Source of the DNA: Persicobacter psychrovividus
GTDB taxonomy: Bacteria > Bacteroidota > Bacteroidia > Cytophagales > Cyclobacteriaceae
Assembly (NCBI RefSeq): GCF_036492425.1
Contig: NZ_AP025292.1
Coordinates: 1,736,001 to 1,800,000 of the forward strand
DNA: 64,000 bases
Direction of reading: 5' to 3'
Position numbers and translations under genes: made by a program. The notes under the pieces were generated by a model that did no database searches, was not told where the DNA came from, and saw only the letters and a list, made by a program, of their open reading frames with translations. Of this stretch, positions 55,533 through 64,000 are shown one piece after another (within the stretch, counting starts at the first letter, position 1; the number at the start of each line of letters is the position of its first letter).

Positions 55533-55566
55533 AAAGCCTGTGGAAATCATCCGCAGGCTTTTTTTT
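55533..55566 (+). terminator. Terminator of sppA
   Basis: AAAGCCTG and CAGGCTTT with adjacent G/C pairing close a hairpin around an AAATCATC-type loop, followed by eight T, 20 bases after the stop. Confidence 0.9.
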
Positions 55567-55677
55567 ATTCCCTCAGTAATAACTAAATATTGAAACGCTG
55601 TAAAATCAAACCGTACAAATGCAGTACAAATCGCGGTCTGCGAATAAAATTCAAGACGAAAATGGAAGATTGCAGCA

Positions 55678-56373
55678 CTACTCTTTCTTGCCGAAATGCT
55701 TTTTCTCCGTGGGCACTGATATGTTGGCAGTATATTTACTGATCAGGATAGCCATTACAACGGCGAGGTAAAACTGCCCAAGCATCCCGACAAACATTGC
55801 CAGCACCCGCCCCATCGGGTGAACAGGGGAAATGTCGCCATAGCCAATGGTCGTCAGGGTCATGAAGGAATAATAAAAAGCAGATCGCAAGTCACCCATC
55901 GCTAAATTGGTATAGGCATTTTCGGTGGTTTCCACCAGGGCAATTACCAAAAGCGCCGAACAAATGCCGATTAAAAGATAGCCTGAAATGGCGGCATAAA
56001 AAGTGTTCTGGTTCACCTCCACAGTATGTAATAAATGATGCAGAATACGCCAAAGGATATAGCCATAAAACACCACGGTAATCACCAGAAACAGGTCCAT
56101 AAACCAGATGGGGTTGAAAAATATGCTCAGCAGCTGCATCAATCCTGCTGTTCCTGCCAGCACATAAGCATAAATATATTGCCGACGGCCCGTAGAAATT
56201 GAAATCGCTGAAGCCCCTGAAACCAGCACCAACCCTACTGGAAATAGCAATTTGAAAAGGGTCCGATTCCGCTCGGGAAAACCCAAAGAGATAAGCAACA
56301 GGCAAAGCATCACGCACAGCACCATGAAATTGTTAGCCTTGAAGAAGGCCATCATTTTTGAAGACTTGATCAT
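55678..56373 (-). CDS. Two-TM potassium channel-like protein
   Basis: A 231-residue inner-membrane protein with several hydrophobic segments. The last two flank the K+ selectivity filter TTIGYGD in SFMTLTTIGYGDISP, as in voltage-gated/ion-channel family (Ion_trans_2) pores. Extra N-terminal helices (residues 10-140) suggest a six-segment layout without the Arg-rich S4 sensor. The start at 56373 is preferred; the frame from 56463 adds 30 residues before the first helix. No RCK or cyclic-nucleotide domain is seen. It should pass K+ when open; the gating is unknown. Confidence 0.88.
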   Translation of the reverse strand: MIKSSKMMAFFKANNFMVLCVMLCLLLISLGFPERNRTLFKLLFPVGLVLVSGASAISISTGRRQYIYAYVLAGTAGLMQLLSIFFNPIWFMDLFLVITVVFYGYILWRILHHLLHTVEVNQNTFYAAISGYLLIGICSALLVIALVETTENAYTNLAMGDLRSAFYYSFMTLTTIGYGDISPVHPMGRVLAMFVGMLGQFYLAVVMAILISKYTANISVPTEKKHFGKKE

Positions 56374-56586
56374 AAAAGTTGATATTGGTAGGCAAACTTG
56401 CCGCTGGAAAATCCATTGGGTGTCCGCCAAAAATTGCATACTGAAAAAAGGTATCCGTTTCAAATTTAAGCCCTCAAGGGCTGAAGTGCTAATTTTAAAA
56501 ATATAAATCGCACCAAATATAAATATTAGCAGATCGGCAGGCCGTCCACCACCACCCTGTCATTGAAATGCAATATATCAGCAACA

Positions 56587-56622
56587 AAAAAAATCCTGTG
56601 ATACCGAGCATCACAGGATTTA
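56587..56622 (-). terminator. Terminator of the S1/P1 nuclease gene
   Basis: AAATCCTGTGAT (56591-56602) pairs with ATCACAGGATTT, followed on the minus strand by a T-run, 25 bases after the stop. Confidence 0.9.
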
Positions 56623-56646
56623 ATAAATATTGGAAAATTGAACATT

Positions 56647-57414
56647 TTAACCAAATAGCGCATTCAGGTAACCTGCCAAACGAACCCCACCTTTTTCAAG
56701 TTGGTTGTAAAGCGTTTCACGGTGATCGAACATGTAGCGGTAGCTGAAATTGCCATCGCCAACGGTATCATACAATTTAGTTGCTACCTGATGAGATTCC
56801 GCTACCCATTGCTCTACCGAGCTTGATTGCCAGTTTTTAATCTCTGCCTTGGTAGGAACTCCAACGTGTCTCGACAATTCCGTATAGCTCAGCTGTGTGT
56901 TATCGATCATGTCTGAATCCCAAACACGGTGCAAGTTCGACTTATGCCCGAACCATTTTACCTTCACCAAATTACCTCCAAGATCTTCCTTGTGCCCTAC
57001 GTGCATTGGCTGATGAATATCCCCGATGATATGGATAATGTAGCGCAAAGCTTCCTGACGACGTACCAAAGGCTGCGTTTTGTCTTTTACAATTTTGCTC
57101 ATCATCTGAAGTGCCGTGATGGCATCCCCATGCGGATTTTTTTCCGACTGCGCATAGGTTTCATCCGATTTCATGTTTACATAATGGTAAACTTTACAGG
57201 AATCATAAGCGTGATCAGACTTGATCTCATCTGGCCATGTAGCGGCCATCGCCATATTTTCATCACCCAAAATAGCGATAATCGCCTTTTGTGTTTTTTT
57301 ACTGATATGGTGACTTGCCACCTCTGCAACCGTACGGTGACCATTCTGCCCCCATGCAAATACCTGCCCTACAGCAAACAACATCAGGACGGCTAAAACA
57401 TTCAACTTCTTCAT
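56647..57414 (-). CDS. S1/P1-type nuclease, secreted
   Basis: A 255-residue zinc-dependent nuclease of the S1/P1 family. After the signal peptide (cleaved before Trp21) the mature N terminus is WGQNGH, whose Trp backbone, with later His and Asp residues, binds the trinuclear zinc cluster. Other ligands are in ATWPDEIK, YHYVN, HIIGDIHQPMHVG and GGNLVKVKWFG (HRVWDSDMI follows). Such enzymes cut single-stranded DNA or RNA and remove 3'-phosphates outside the cytoplasm, which supplies nucleosides and phosphate. A TACCTTTG -7-like sequence lies at 57442-57449 with a poor -33. Confidence 0.93.
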   Translation of the reverse strand: MKKLNVLAVLMLFAVGQVFAWGQNGHRTVAEVASHHISKKTQKAIIAILGDENMAMAATWPDEIKSDHAYDSCKVYHYVNMKSDETYAQSEKNPHGDAITALQMMSKIVKDKTQPLVRRQEALRYIIHIIGDIHQPMHVGHKEDLGGNLVKVKWFGHKSNLHRVWDSDMIDNTQLSYTELSRHVGVPTKAEIKNWQSSSVEQWVAESHQVATKLYDTVGDGNFSYRYMFDHRETLYNQLEKGGVRLAGYLNALFG

Positions 57415-57458
57415 GAATCAATTCTTGTTATTAAACTCCTGCAAAGGTAAACAAATCC

Positions 57459-58130
57459 TTATTGCTTACCTTCCCACTCATTATAGAAAGTTTGCAAAAA
57501 TTGCTCCATATACGCATGCCTGCCCTCAGCGATCGCCTTTGCCTCGGGTGTATTCATCATATCCTTAAGTAAAAGTAACTTTTCATAAAAGTGATTCACC
57601 GTGGAACTGCGGCTGTTTTTATAGGCTTCAAAATCTTCATGGAGTTCCGCCGTTGCCGAAGGGTCATGCATCGGGCTGCCCACACTTCCCCCATAGGCAA
57701 AAGTACGCGCCACACCAATGGCTCCAATCGCATCGAGCCGATCGGCATCCTGAACCACAAAACCTTCTTCCGACTTCATCTTATTGGCGACCTTGGCCCC
57801 TTTATAGGAGACATGTTCCACAATATGAACAATCGCTTCGGCACGGGCAGGCTCCACCCCAAGTCCATGCAGGTACTTGCGGGCTTCCTTCGGCCCTACG
57901 GATTCATCACCATCGTGAAATTTGAAGTCGGCAATATCATGCAGGAGCGCACCCATCTCCACCACAAAAGCATCCATATTACTCTTCTTGTCAAGGATGT
58001 TTTGCGCATTCTTCCACACCCTATAAATATGCCACCAATCATGGCCAGTGCCTTCGCCTTCAAATTTGGATTTCACAAAGGCTGCCGTCTGATCGATCCA
58101 CGCCTGCTCCTGAACGGTTTTACTTTTCAT
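57459..58130 (-). CDS. HD-domain phosphohydrolase
   Basis: A 223-residue soluble HD-superfamily metal-dependent phosphohydrolase, similar to the YedJ type. The metal ligands are His in GHDWWHIYRVWKN, the HD pair in GALLHDIADFKFHD, and the later Asp in VVQDADRLDAIGAIGVARTF. Its substrate is unknown; members may act on nucleotides or phosphoesters. The start at 58130 overlaps the stop of the gamma carbonic anhydrase-like gene by 11 bases and gives MKSKTVQEQAWID. The frame from 58154 was rejected because it runs further into that gene. Confidence 0.88.
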   Translation of the reverse strand: MKSKTVQEQAWIDQTAAFVKSKFEGEGTGHDWWHIYRVWKNAQNILDKKSNMDAFVVEMGALLHDIADFKFHDGDESVGPKEARKYLHGLGVEPARAEAIVHIVEHVSYKGAKVANKMKSEEGFVVQDADRLDAIGAIGVARTFAYGGSVGSPMHDPSATAELHEDFEAYKNSRSSTVNHFYEKLLLLKDMMNTPEAKAIAEGRHAYMEQFLQTFYNEWEGKQ

Positions 58131-58647
58131 CTTCCTCTTTATACCAAGTGGCATATTTTTTATAATAACTCTCTCCTATTCGGCCAATCATCTCCTTGCG
58201 ATCACCAATCTCTTTGACCTTTTTCGCAGGAACGCCCGCATAAATTGTCCCCGATTCCACCACCGTATTTTCAAGCACTACCGCACCCGCAGCCACCATA
58301 GCGCCCTCTTTCACCACCACGCCATCAAGCAGTGTGGCTCCCATACCGATCAGGCAGTTATCTTCAATGGTACAACCGTGGATCATCGCCTGATGCCCAA
58401 TCGTTACATTGCTACCAATATTGGTTGGGTGGGTTTGATAGGACCCATGCACACAGGCCAAATCCTGAATATTGGTATTATCCCCCACCTTTATGTAGTT
58501 TACATCTGCACGCAAAACAGTATTGAACCAAATCGTGCAATTATCGCCGAGGGTAACTTCCCCAATTACCGTAGCGTTATCAGCTAAAAATACATTTTCA
58601 CCGAATTTTGGGGTTACATTTCCTCGAATGGTCTTTACAAGTGCCAT
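58120..58647 (-). CDS. Gamma-carbonic anhydrase / LbetaH hexapeptide-repeat protein
   Basis: A 175-residue left-handed beta-helix protein of the YrdA/CaiE/CamH group. The isoleucine-patch hexapeptides run through VFLADNATVIGEVTLGDNCTI and GSNVTIGHQAMIHGCTIEDN. The putative zinc-binding His residues are in CVHGSYQTHP, TIGHQ and MIHGC. Trimers would place metal at the interfaces; activity as an anhydrase or as an acyltransferase is uncertain. It overlaps the HD-domain gene, so the two are coupled. It is divergent from pabB. Confidence 0.9.
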   Translation of the reverse strand: MALVKTIRGNVTPKFGENVFLADNATVIGEVTLGDNCTIWFNTVLRADVNYIKVGDNTNIQDLACVHGSYQTHPTNIGSNVTIGHQAMIHGCTIEDNCLIGMGATLLDGVVVKEGAMVAAGAVVLENTVVESGTIYAGVPAKKVKEIGDRKEMIGRIGESYYKKYATWYKEEDEK

Positions 58648-58683
58648 AGCTTTATTATTTTTGTAAAAAAATACGCACTCCTT

Positions 58684-59979
58684 TTGAAAAGAAACACGCT
58701 AATCCTTCCTTATACAGAAGTTTCAGAATCTCAGATTTTGCAATGGGCACAGCAACAGCAACATTTCCTGCTGCTGAACCCGAACGACTACCGCCTGAAG
58801 GCTGACTTTTCCTCCTTCGAAAAAATTTTTGCCGTAGGCAGACGCGCGCACATAGAAGTGCCCGCCAACACCGATGGGCAATCCAGGCCTTTTGAGCAAA
58901 TCCGAAAATTCCATGAGCAACATCAGGACTGGCTTTTTGGGCACCTGAATTACGATCTGAAAAATGAACTGGAAGATTTGCAAAGCAGACACCCTGCAAA
59001 AACCGCCTTTCCAAACCTGCATTTCTTTGTGCCCGAAAGCTTATTCTTTTTCGAGGCTCATCATGTAAGATTAGAAACTTATTCAGATTCAAGCAAGATA
59101 AAAGCGGAAATTCTGTCCACGAATTTACCCGCAACACGCCCCCTGAATCCTGTGGTTTTTCAGGCGCAAACCACCAAATCCGCCTATCTGCAAACGATCA
59201 ACAGCCTGAAGGAGCATATCCGTCAGGGAGATTTCTATGAAATCAATTTCTGCCAGGAATTTACTGCCGAAGGGGTGTCGATCGACCCACTGCAAACCTA
59301 TCAGGCACTGAATGCCATGTCGCCCATGCCCTTTTCGGCCTTTTACCGACTCAAAGAGCAGTATGCCATTGGCGCCTCCCCTGAACGGTTCATCAAAAAG
59401 GAAGGTCGAAAGGTGATCTCTCAGCCTATAAAAGGCACCAGCCGACGCAGAACCGACCCCAAAAAAGATGCTCAGCAAAAAGCGTATTTGGTTAATTCTG
59501 ACAAAGAGATTGCAGAGAACATGATGATTGTTGATCTGGTCAGGAATGATCTGGCACAAACGGCCACCTACGGATCGGTCAAAGTGCCCGAGCTGTTCAA
59601 GGTTTATTCCTTTCCGCAGGTTCACCAACTGATTTCCACCATTACGGCCGAGCAACGTGAAGGTACACATTGGAGTGACATTATTGAAAAGGCCTTTCCG
59701 ATGGGTTCTATGACTGGAGCCCCAAAAATTTCCGTGATGAATCATGCTGATCGTTACGAAAATGGAAGGCGGGAACTTTATGCGGGAACTATTGGCTATA
59801 TTACACCCGAAGGCGATTTTGATTTCAATGTAGTGATCAGAACCCTGTTTTATAACACTGAAAACCACCAGGCCAACTATTGGGTAGGTGGTGCAATTAC
59901 GATTGATTCCGACGCCGAAGCAGAATATGCGGAATGCATGCTGAAAGCTAAGGCTATTCAATCCATTTTCAAAAATTAA
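58684..59979 (+). CDS. pabB: Aminodeoxychorismate synthase component I-like
   Basis: A 431-residue chorismate-utilising enzyme that makes 4-amino-4-deoxychorismate for p-aminobenzoate and folate. The motif PIKGTSRR has Lys, the hallmark of ADC synthase rather than PIAGT of anthranilate synthase. ENMMIVDLVRNDLA and FPMGSMTGAPKISVM follow. The start is TTG at 58684; no ATG occurs before residue 100, and the TATTTTTG -7-like box at 58656-58663 would start RNA just upstream. No glutaminase (pabA) or lyase (pabC) is near. The alternative, an isochorismate or anthranilate synthase, is less likely. Confidence 0.88.
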   Translation: MKRNTLILPYTEVSESQILQWAQQQQHFLLLNPNDYRLKADFSSFEKIFAVGRRAHIEVPANTDGQSRPFEQIRKFHEQHQDWLFGHLNYDLKNELEDLQSRHPAKTAFPNLHFFVPESLFFFEAHHVRLETYSDSSKIKAEILSTNLPATRPLNPVVFQAQTTKSAYLQTINSLKEHIRQGDFYEINFCQEFTAEGVSIDPLQTYQALNAMSPMPFSAFYRLKEQYAIGASPERFIKKEGRKVISQPIKGTSRRRTDPKKDAQQKAYLVNSDKEIAENMMIVDLVRNDLAQTATYGSVKVPELFKVYSFPQVHQLISTITAEQREGTHWSDIIEKAFPMGSMTGAPKISVMNHADRYENGRRELYAGTIGYITPEGDFDFNVVIRTLFYNTENHQANYWVGGAITIDSDAEAEYAECMLKAKAIQSIFKN

Positions 59980-60005
59980 GCGGTAACGTTAATTTATTCC
60001 ATAAT

Positions 60006-60806
60006 ATGAAAAAAACACTCCTACTTCTACTCAGTATTGCGACGCTCTTCAGTTGTTCCGACGACAAAAAGCAAGAGCAATCCACGAACACCACCACTGC
60101 TGAAACGCTTGGCAAGACCAATTATGAAACCTTCAAAGCGGTGGAGCACATTAAGGCTGAAAGCACTGACAGCATTACACCCGCTTCCTTTTCAGTAAAA
60201 ATCCCGCTTTATGTGCAGCCCAACAAAGTAGAGAAACGATTCAATGCATCGGTATTGAGCATGTTCGCTCAGGACTCTGTACAGAGCACGGCCGATTTTC
60301 AGATGCAGATGAACGAACTCCTGAGCGAATACCTGCAAACCAAAAAGGAATTTCCTGAGATGCCTGGAGGCTGGTACCTGCAAAACGATGTTGAACTCAC
60401 CTACCGCTCAGAAAAGGTGTGGGCGTTTACAAAAACCAGCAGTGAGTTTACTGGCGGCGCACATGGCAATTACAGCGTTACGTACGCCAACTTCATTCCT
60501 GCCACTGGAAAAAAACTAACCCTCAAGGAGGTCTTTAAAGAAGAATTTATGAATAAACTGACCGAGCTGGCTGAGAAAGCATTCCGCGAAGACCGAAATA
60601 TCAAAGATTCATCATCATTACAGCAATTGGGTTACACCTTCAAAGATGGGCAATTTCAGCTTTCAGAAAATTTCCTGCTGACTGACGATGGCATCCGATT
60701 TTTTTACAATGCTTATGAGGTTGCGCCTTATGCCATGGGAACAGCAAAAGCAGACTTGTCGTTGGAACAAATACAGTCAGGATTAAAATACAATTGGATT
60801 AAGTAG
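60006..60806 (+). CDS. DUF3298/DUF4163 lipoprotein
   Basis: A 266-residue lipoprotein with lipobox ATLFSCSDD (Cys near residue 18). The mature part resembles the DUF4163 plus DUF3298 arrangement of RsiV-type proteins, with SEFTGGAHGNYSVTYANF, LTLKEVFK and a C-terminal DDGIRFFYNAYEVAPYAMG. RsiV of Bacillus binds lysozyme and holds an anti-sigma factor. Without a transmembrane segment and a sigma factor nearby, that role is not implied here. It starts 26 bases after the pabB stop, so co-transcription is possible. Confidence 0.88.
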   Translation: MKKTLLLLLSIATLFSCSDDKKQEQSTNTTTAETLGKTNYETFKAVEHIKAESTDSITPASFSVKIPLYVQPNKVEKRFNASVLSMFAQDSVQSTADFQMQMNELLSEYLQTKKEFPEMPGGWYLQNDVELTYRSEKVWAFTKTSSEFTGGAHGNYSVTYANFIPATGKKLTLKEVFKEEFMNKLTELAEKAFREDRNIKDSSSLQQLGYTFKDGQFQLSENFLLTDDGIRFFYNAYEVAPYAMGTAKADLSLEQIQSGLKYNWIK

Positions 60807-60849
60807 TGTATTTAATTTGTTTTTAATACCACTGATTTACAAGTACTTA

Positions 60850-60886
60850 AACAGCCCAATTTATCTAATTATTGGGCTGTTTTTTT
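60850..60886 (+). terminator. Terminator after the DUF3298 lipoprotein
   Basis: AACAGCCCAAT (60850-60860) pairs with ATTGGGCTGTT (from 60871), followed by seven T. It separates the lipoprotein from the TonB-receptor-like gene. Confidence 0.9.
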
Positions 60887-61026
60887 GCGCTAAAAGTTGT
60901 CATAAGCTAAAACAATCGATAATTTTACTATCATATAATTCCCACTTACTGATAAGTCTACATTTTCCCTGTTTTGGAGTGATATTTGCGGAATTCCCAA
61001 ATAATCACCGTATTAATTGTTTTATT

Positions 61027-63372
61027 ATGAATCAAAGCCCAAAGCTTTTTAAACTATTTGTGTTTTTCGGAGTGCTGCTACTCCCGTTAATTTCAAAGGC
61101 GAATGACCCAAAAATCACGGTTAAGGGCCAAATATTAGAAGCTGAAAAAAAAGAAGAAGTTCCCTTTGCCACAGTGGCTATTTATTTATCCGAAAACGAG
61201 CCGCAGCCTGTAAAATCTGGCTATTCGGATATGGACGGCCACTTTGCCATTGAACTGCCAAAAGCTGGCAACTACTTCGTCAGTATTCAGTCGATGGGCT
61301 ACGACCCCTACAAAAAATCCATTCAGTTCGATGAATCCACCGACATGGGGACCATCCTGCTCAAAAGCCAGGTGCAACTGCTCGAAAGTGTGGTAATCAC
61401 CGGAGAAAAAGCAACGGGAACAACGACCCCTGGCGCAATGACTTTCACGATGGACCAGCAAGGTACCGATGATATGGAGGAAATTGTAGGCAACATGCCC
61501 GGTGTGGAAGTGGACTTTGATGGCAACGCAACGATCAGGGGGCTTCAAGTGACTTATCTGGTCAACGGTGAAGAATCCGGAATGGAAAATCCCTTACAGG
61601 AAATCCCAAAACAATCGATCGCCCGAATGGAACTGATGACCAACCCGCCGGTGGAATTTGCCTCTTCAGGCCCAGTGATCAATATCATTCTAAAGGAAAA
61701 TGCCAAAATCGGTAACAGCTTCCGCGGTGGTTTAGGAGCAGGTAACCTCGGTAACTTACGTGGTTATACAGGTGGTTCGATCCGTAAAGAAAACCTGACG
61801 ATCAACCCATGGATTTATTACTCCCAGCGGGAAAAACGGTCTCATGGGTCATACGATCAACTCAATCATGGACAACGCTATTTGGAGCAAACCTATAATA
61901 ACAACAGCGGTTTCCATTATGGAAATTACGGAACATGGTATGCCTATAAATTTAAAGATAAGAGTGAGTTGAGCGGAACGCTGAGGCTTTCGCTTTCCGA
62001 TAACCACTCGAGCAACGATAATGACGGTGATATTTATTCGATAGACTCGACCTTTCAGACTTCAAAAAATATCCGTACCAGCGAAACGACCAGTTTTTCG
62101 AGGCAGGCACATTATGAAAATAAATACCGCAAAAAGTGGGATTCGGGACAAAAATTATCCCTGCGCTATTTTTTCTCTTTCAACCAAAACCTGTCTAAAC
62201 CTGGTCAGTACTCGAGAATCACGGATTTCACGGATGCAACCGATGAAGTTACAAGGGACGAAGGTGATCGCTCAAGTCTTTCCAACAGACACCGTATTCA
62301 AACAAAATTCACGCAACCACTTGGTGAGGACATGAAAATTGTTGGAGGATATTTCTTTGACTATCGACTGAACCGCCAGACAGCCTCCTACCAAACCCAG
62401 ATTAATGATGGTATTTGGCTTGATAATCCGGATCGCCGACAGGATGCTCAAACCCTCACCCAGTCCAATGATATGTTTCTCAGCTTTTCGGCAAAACACA
62501 ACCGCTTTGGGTTCAATGCCGGTGCGCGCTACAAACTTGGGCAAACGGATATCCACCAATGGAACAGCAACAGTCAGCAATATGATGATTTCACCAACCC
62601 GTTCAGTAACTTGAACAGCAGCGTGAAATTCACTTACGACCTCAACGAAGACGCAAGCGAAAACATCATGCTGTCGTACCGCAACAACGTTCATCCGCCA
62701 AGCGCAAGTCAACTGAACCCTTTCATTGATGACTCCAACCCACTGTGGATCACGATGGGTAACCCAGACCTGAAAAATTCACAGAACCATTACCTTGAGC
62801 TGGAATACCTGAAGGTGGGTAAAGATTATACGCTGAAAACAGGGCTATTTGGAAGAAAGGTATTGAACTCTGTTGCCCGCTACCAATGGTCGAAAGAAGA
62901 TACGGTTTATAACTCATTCCGAAATATTGAAGGGATCAGCACTACCGGACTTAATGTGTATTTCCAGAAAGACCTGTTGAGCAATTTAAAATTAAGCTCT
63001 GACGCCTCTTACACTTACGAATACATGCCCGAACGTGAAGGTACGCTGGACAAGGCACAAACTTACTTTTATATCAAGGGGAACATGGAGTATAAATTCT
63101 TGAAAGACTACCGTATTTCAATCACCGGAAGATATACCTCCACTAAACTCACCAACAATGCACAGGTTTTGGGTTACGGAAGTATGGACTTTAATGCAGA
63201 ACGAAAATTCTACGATGGTCAGGCCAAAGTCTATTTCAATGTGCGGGATGTCTTCAATACCATCGAGCAGAACGTATTAACCTCCACAGATTCCTTCGTC
63301 AGGGATGCATTCACCAAGCAGGAAACCCGAAGGTTTATTGTCGGGATGTCATTCTATCTGAATGGAATCTAA
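61027..63372 (+). CDS. TonB-dependent receptor-like outer-membrane protein
   Basis: A 781-residue outer-membrane protein of the OMP_b-brl_3 type. After the signal peptide (MNQSPKLFKLFVFFGVLLLPLISKA) comes a carboxypeptidase-regulatory-like beta-sandwich (about 30-110, ITVKGQILEAEKKEEVPFATVAIYL). It is followed by a plug domain (about 125-220, IVGNMPGVEVDFDGNATIRG) and a long barrel ending FIVGMSFYLNGI. No SusD-like partner is next to it, so it is not a classic SusCD pair. The substrate is unknown. The frame from 60817 adds 70 residues of non-coding-like sequence; the ATG at 61027 is chosen because it begins the signal peptide. Confidence 0.92.
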   Translation: MNQSPKLFKLFVFFGVLLLPLISKANDPKITVKGQILEAEKKEEVPFATVAIYLSENEPQPVKSGYSDMDGHFAIELPKAGNYFVSIQSMGYDPYKKSIQFDESTDMGTILLKSQVQLLESVVITGEKATGTTTPGAMTFTMDQQGTDDMEEIVGNMPGVEVDFDGNATIRGLQVTYLVNGEESGMENPLQEIPKQSIARMELMTNPPVEFASSGPVINIILKENAKIGNSFRGGLGAGNLGNLRGYTGGSIRKENLTINPWIYYSQREKRSHGSYDQLNHGQRYLEQTYNNNSGFHYGNYGTWYAYKFKDKSELSGTLRLSLSDNHSSNDNDGDIYSIDSTFQTSKNIRTSETTSFSRQAHYENKYRKKWDSGQKLSLRYFFSFNQNLSKPGQYSRITDFTDATDEVTRDEGDRSSLSNRHRIQTKFTQPLGEDMKIVGGYFFDYRLNRQTASYQTQINDGIWLDNPDRRQDAQTLTQSNDMFLSFSAKHNRFGFNAGARYKLGQTDIHQWNSNSQQYDDFTNPFSNLNSSVKFTYDLNEDASENIMLSYRNNVHPPSASQLNPFIDDSNPLWITMGNPDLKNSQNHYLELEYLKVGKDYTLKTGLFGRKVLNSVARYQWSKEDTVYNSFRNIEGISTTGLNVYFQKDLLSNLKLSSDASYTYEYMPEREGTLDKAQTYFYIKGNMEYKFLKDYRISITGRYTSTKLTNNAQVLGYGSMDFNAERKFYDGQAKVYFNVRDVFNTIEQNVLTSTDSFVRDAFTKQETRRFIVGMSFYLNGI

Positions 63373-63394
63373 AGGAAGATAAAATCAAAAATAT

Positions 63395-63423
63395 AGCCCT
63401 AAGTGTGATCTTAGGGCTTTTTT
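63395..63423. terminator. Terminator between converging genes
   Basis: AGCCCTAAG (63395-63403) pairs with CTTAGGGCT (63410-63418), followed by a T-run on the plus strand and close to the stop of the minus-strand gene. Confidence 0.85.
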
Positions 63424-63432
63424 GTATCCATA

Positions 63433-64000
63433 CTAATCATTTCCCGCAAAGGCATTAATATCTTCCCCCGAAAGGTATTTATTGGTTCGAGGATTGAAAT
63501 ACAAAGTGATCATCGCCTGCCCTATTCTTTGGGTAGTCGTTACCGCTTTGGATTTTTTCATCAATGGAAAAAATGGACGCATCACAAAGTAAATCGCATT
63601 GTACCAGCCCGTTCTTGATTTGATGCCCCGCTCGGGGATAATCATACTAGGACGGAACGCATAGGCATCCTTAAAGCCGATTTGAAAAACCCTGTTTTCG
63701 GCCCTCCCCTTCACCCGTGCCCACATTACTTTGCCATTTTCAGTGCTGTCTGTCCCCTGCCCCGAAACATAATAAAAGACCATATCGGGATTGATTTCGT
63801 GTAAGGTCGAAGCCAATGACTGCGTTACGCCAAACGTCAATTGCGTGTATTTTTCTTCAGATAAGCCTGCTGCCGAAACGCCCATGCAATGGATGCACAA
63901 ATCATAGCCCTGCATTTGCGATTGAATAGGACTGAAATCGCTGAAGTCTTTCAATAGCACTTCCTCCACCTTCGGATTTCTGATGTCAATGGAACTTCTG
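63433..64000 (-). CDS. NAD(P)-binding epimerase-like protein (5' part missing)
   Basis: The frame is open to the right window edge; the first in-frame start candidate (GTG at 63969) is probably internal because coding-like residues (SIDIRNPKVEEVLLKDF) continue upstream. The visible 178 residues after it look like the C-terminal part of an extended or atypical short-chain dehydrogenase/NAD(P)H-binding protein: YDLCIHCMGVSAAGLSEEKYTQL, then MVFYYVSGQGTDS with a Ser, then RVKGRAENRVFQIGF with the Lys of the active-site pattern, then FRPSMIIPE. It probably reduces or epimerises a small substrate. Its glycine-rich nucleotide motif would be beyond the window. Confidence 0.75.
   Translation of the reverse strand, partial: RSSIDIRNPKVEEVLLKDFSDFSPIQSQMQGYDLCIHCMGVSAAGLSEEKYTQLTFGVTQSLASTLHEINPDMVFYYVSGQGTDSTENGKVMWARVKGRAENRVFQIGFKDAYAFRPSMIIPERGIKSRTGWYNAIYFVMRPFFPLMKKSKAVTTTQRIGQAMITLYFNPRTNKYLSGEDINAFAGND

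Noticed and set aside
60817-61026. 70-residue N-terminal extension of the TonB-receptor-like protein
   Set aside because: It spans a terminator hairpin at 60850-60886 and precedes a clean signal peptide at 61027.

Overview
The window looks like chromosomal DNA of a free-living Bacteroidota, most likely a Cytophagales-type marine or polysaccharide-degrading bacterium. The signs are a very large secreted subtilisin-like protease with a type IX secretion (T9SS) C-terminal sorting domain, a TonB-receptor-like outer-membrane protein with a carboxypeptidase-regulatory-like plug extension, a DUF4421 protein, GH92 and GH31 glycosidases with signal peptides, many PAS-type signalling proteins, and at least one promoter of the Bacteroidota type (TTTG, 20 bases, TAnnTTTG). 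Purine-rich Shine-Dalgarno sequences are rarely evident. The genus cannot be named from the sequence. A bifunctional AdhE suggests fermentative or facultatively anaerobic growth.

Layout. 1-3035: leftward glycosidase pair (partial clan GH-A enzyme and GH92 alpha-mannosidase). 3655-8138: ABC ATPase plus a permease fused to an M1-type peptidase. 8190-14216: a PAS/DHp protein without an ATPase domain, a gene-free stretch of about 1.6 kb, a lipoprotein, a 385-base MITE-like element, a DoxX-like protein, a small beta-barrel, an 11-unit heptamer repeat, a coupled GNAT pair and a nuclease fragment. 14548-19602: adhE, DUF4421 barrel, thioredoxin-like protein. 19691-29334: the 2,494-residue protease, a tiny ORF, and a TPR/LuxR-type regulator. 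29435-30084: a complete but ORF-less group II intron directly after the terminator of a GH31 gene. 32771-37460: PAS-DHp-REC protein, pyrB-pyrR, an unknown secreted protein. 37651-40833: PolX/PHP protein, GT9 glycosyltransferase and membrane protein in one operon. 40874-47918: GGCT-like protein, TPR protein, gyrA, barrel and FKBP-like lipoprotein. 48104-53644: a two-component signalling cluster ending with folK. 53748-64000: sppA, K+ channel, S1/P1 nuclease, HD hydrolase, gamma carbonic anhydrase-like protein, pabB, DUF3298 lipoprotein, TonB-receptor-like protein and a partial epimerase-like gene.

How the genes fit together. The 1-3035 pair and the GH31 enzyme serve carbohydrate use in the periplasm or outside. 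pyrR and pyrB share one transcript and overlapping start/stop codons. folK and pabB both feed folate synthesis but are unlinked. The 48-53 kb cluster holds receivers, kinases and a receiver-CRP fusion that could form one phosphorelay. The clearest unusual items are the ORF-less group II intron, the MITE-like element, a PolX whose polymerase carboxylates are gone, and two histidine-kinase-like proteins that keep the phosphoacceptor helix but lack the ATPase domain. No CRISPR array, tRNA or rRNA gene was seen.
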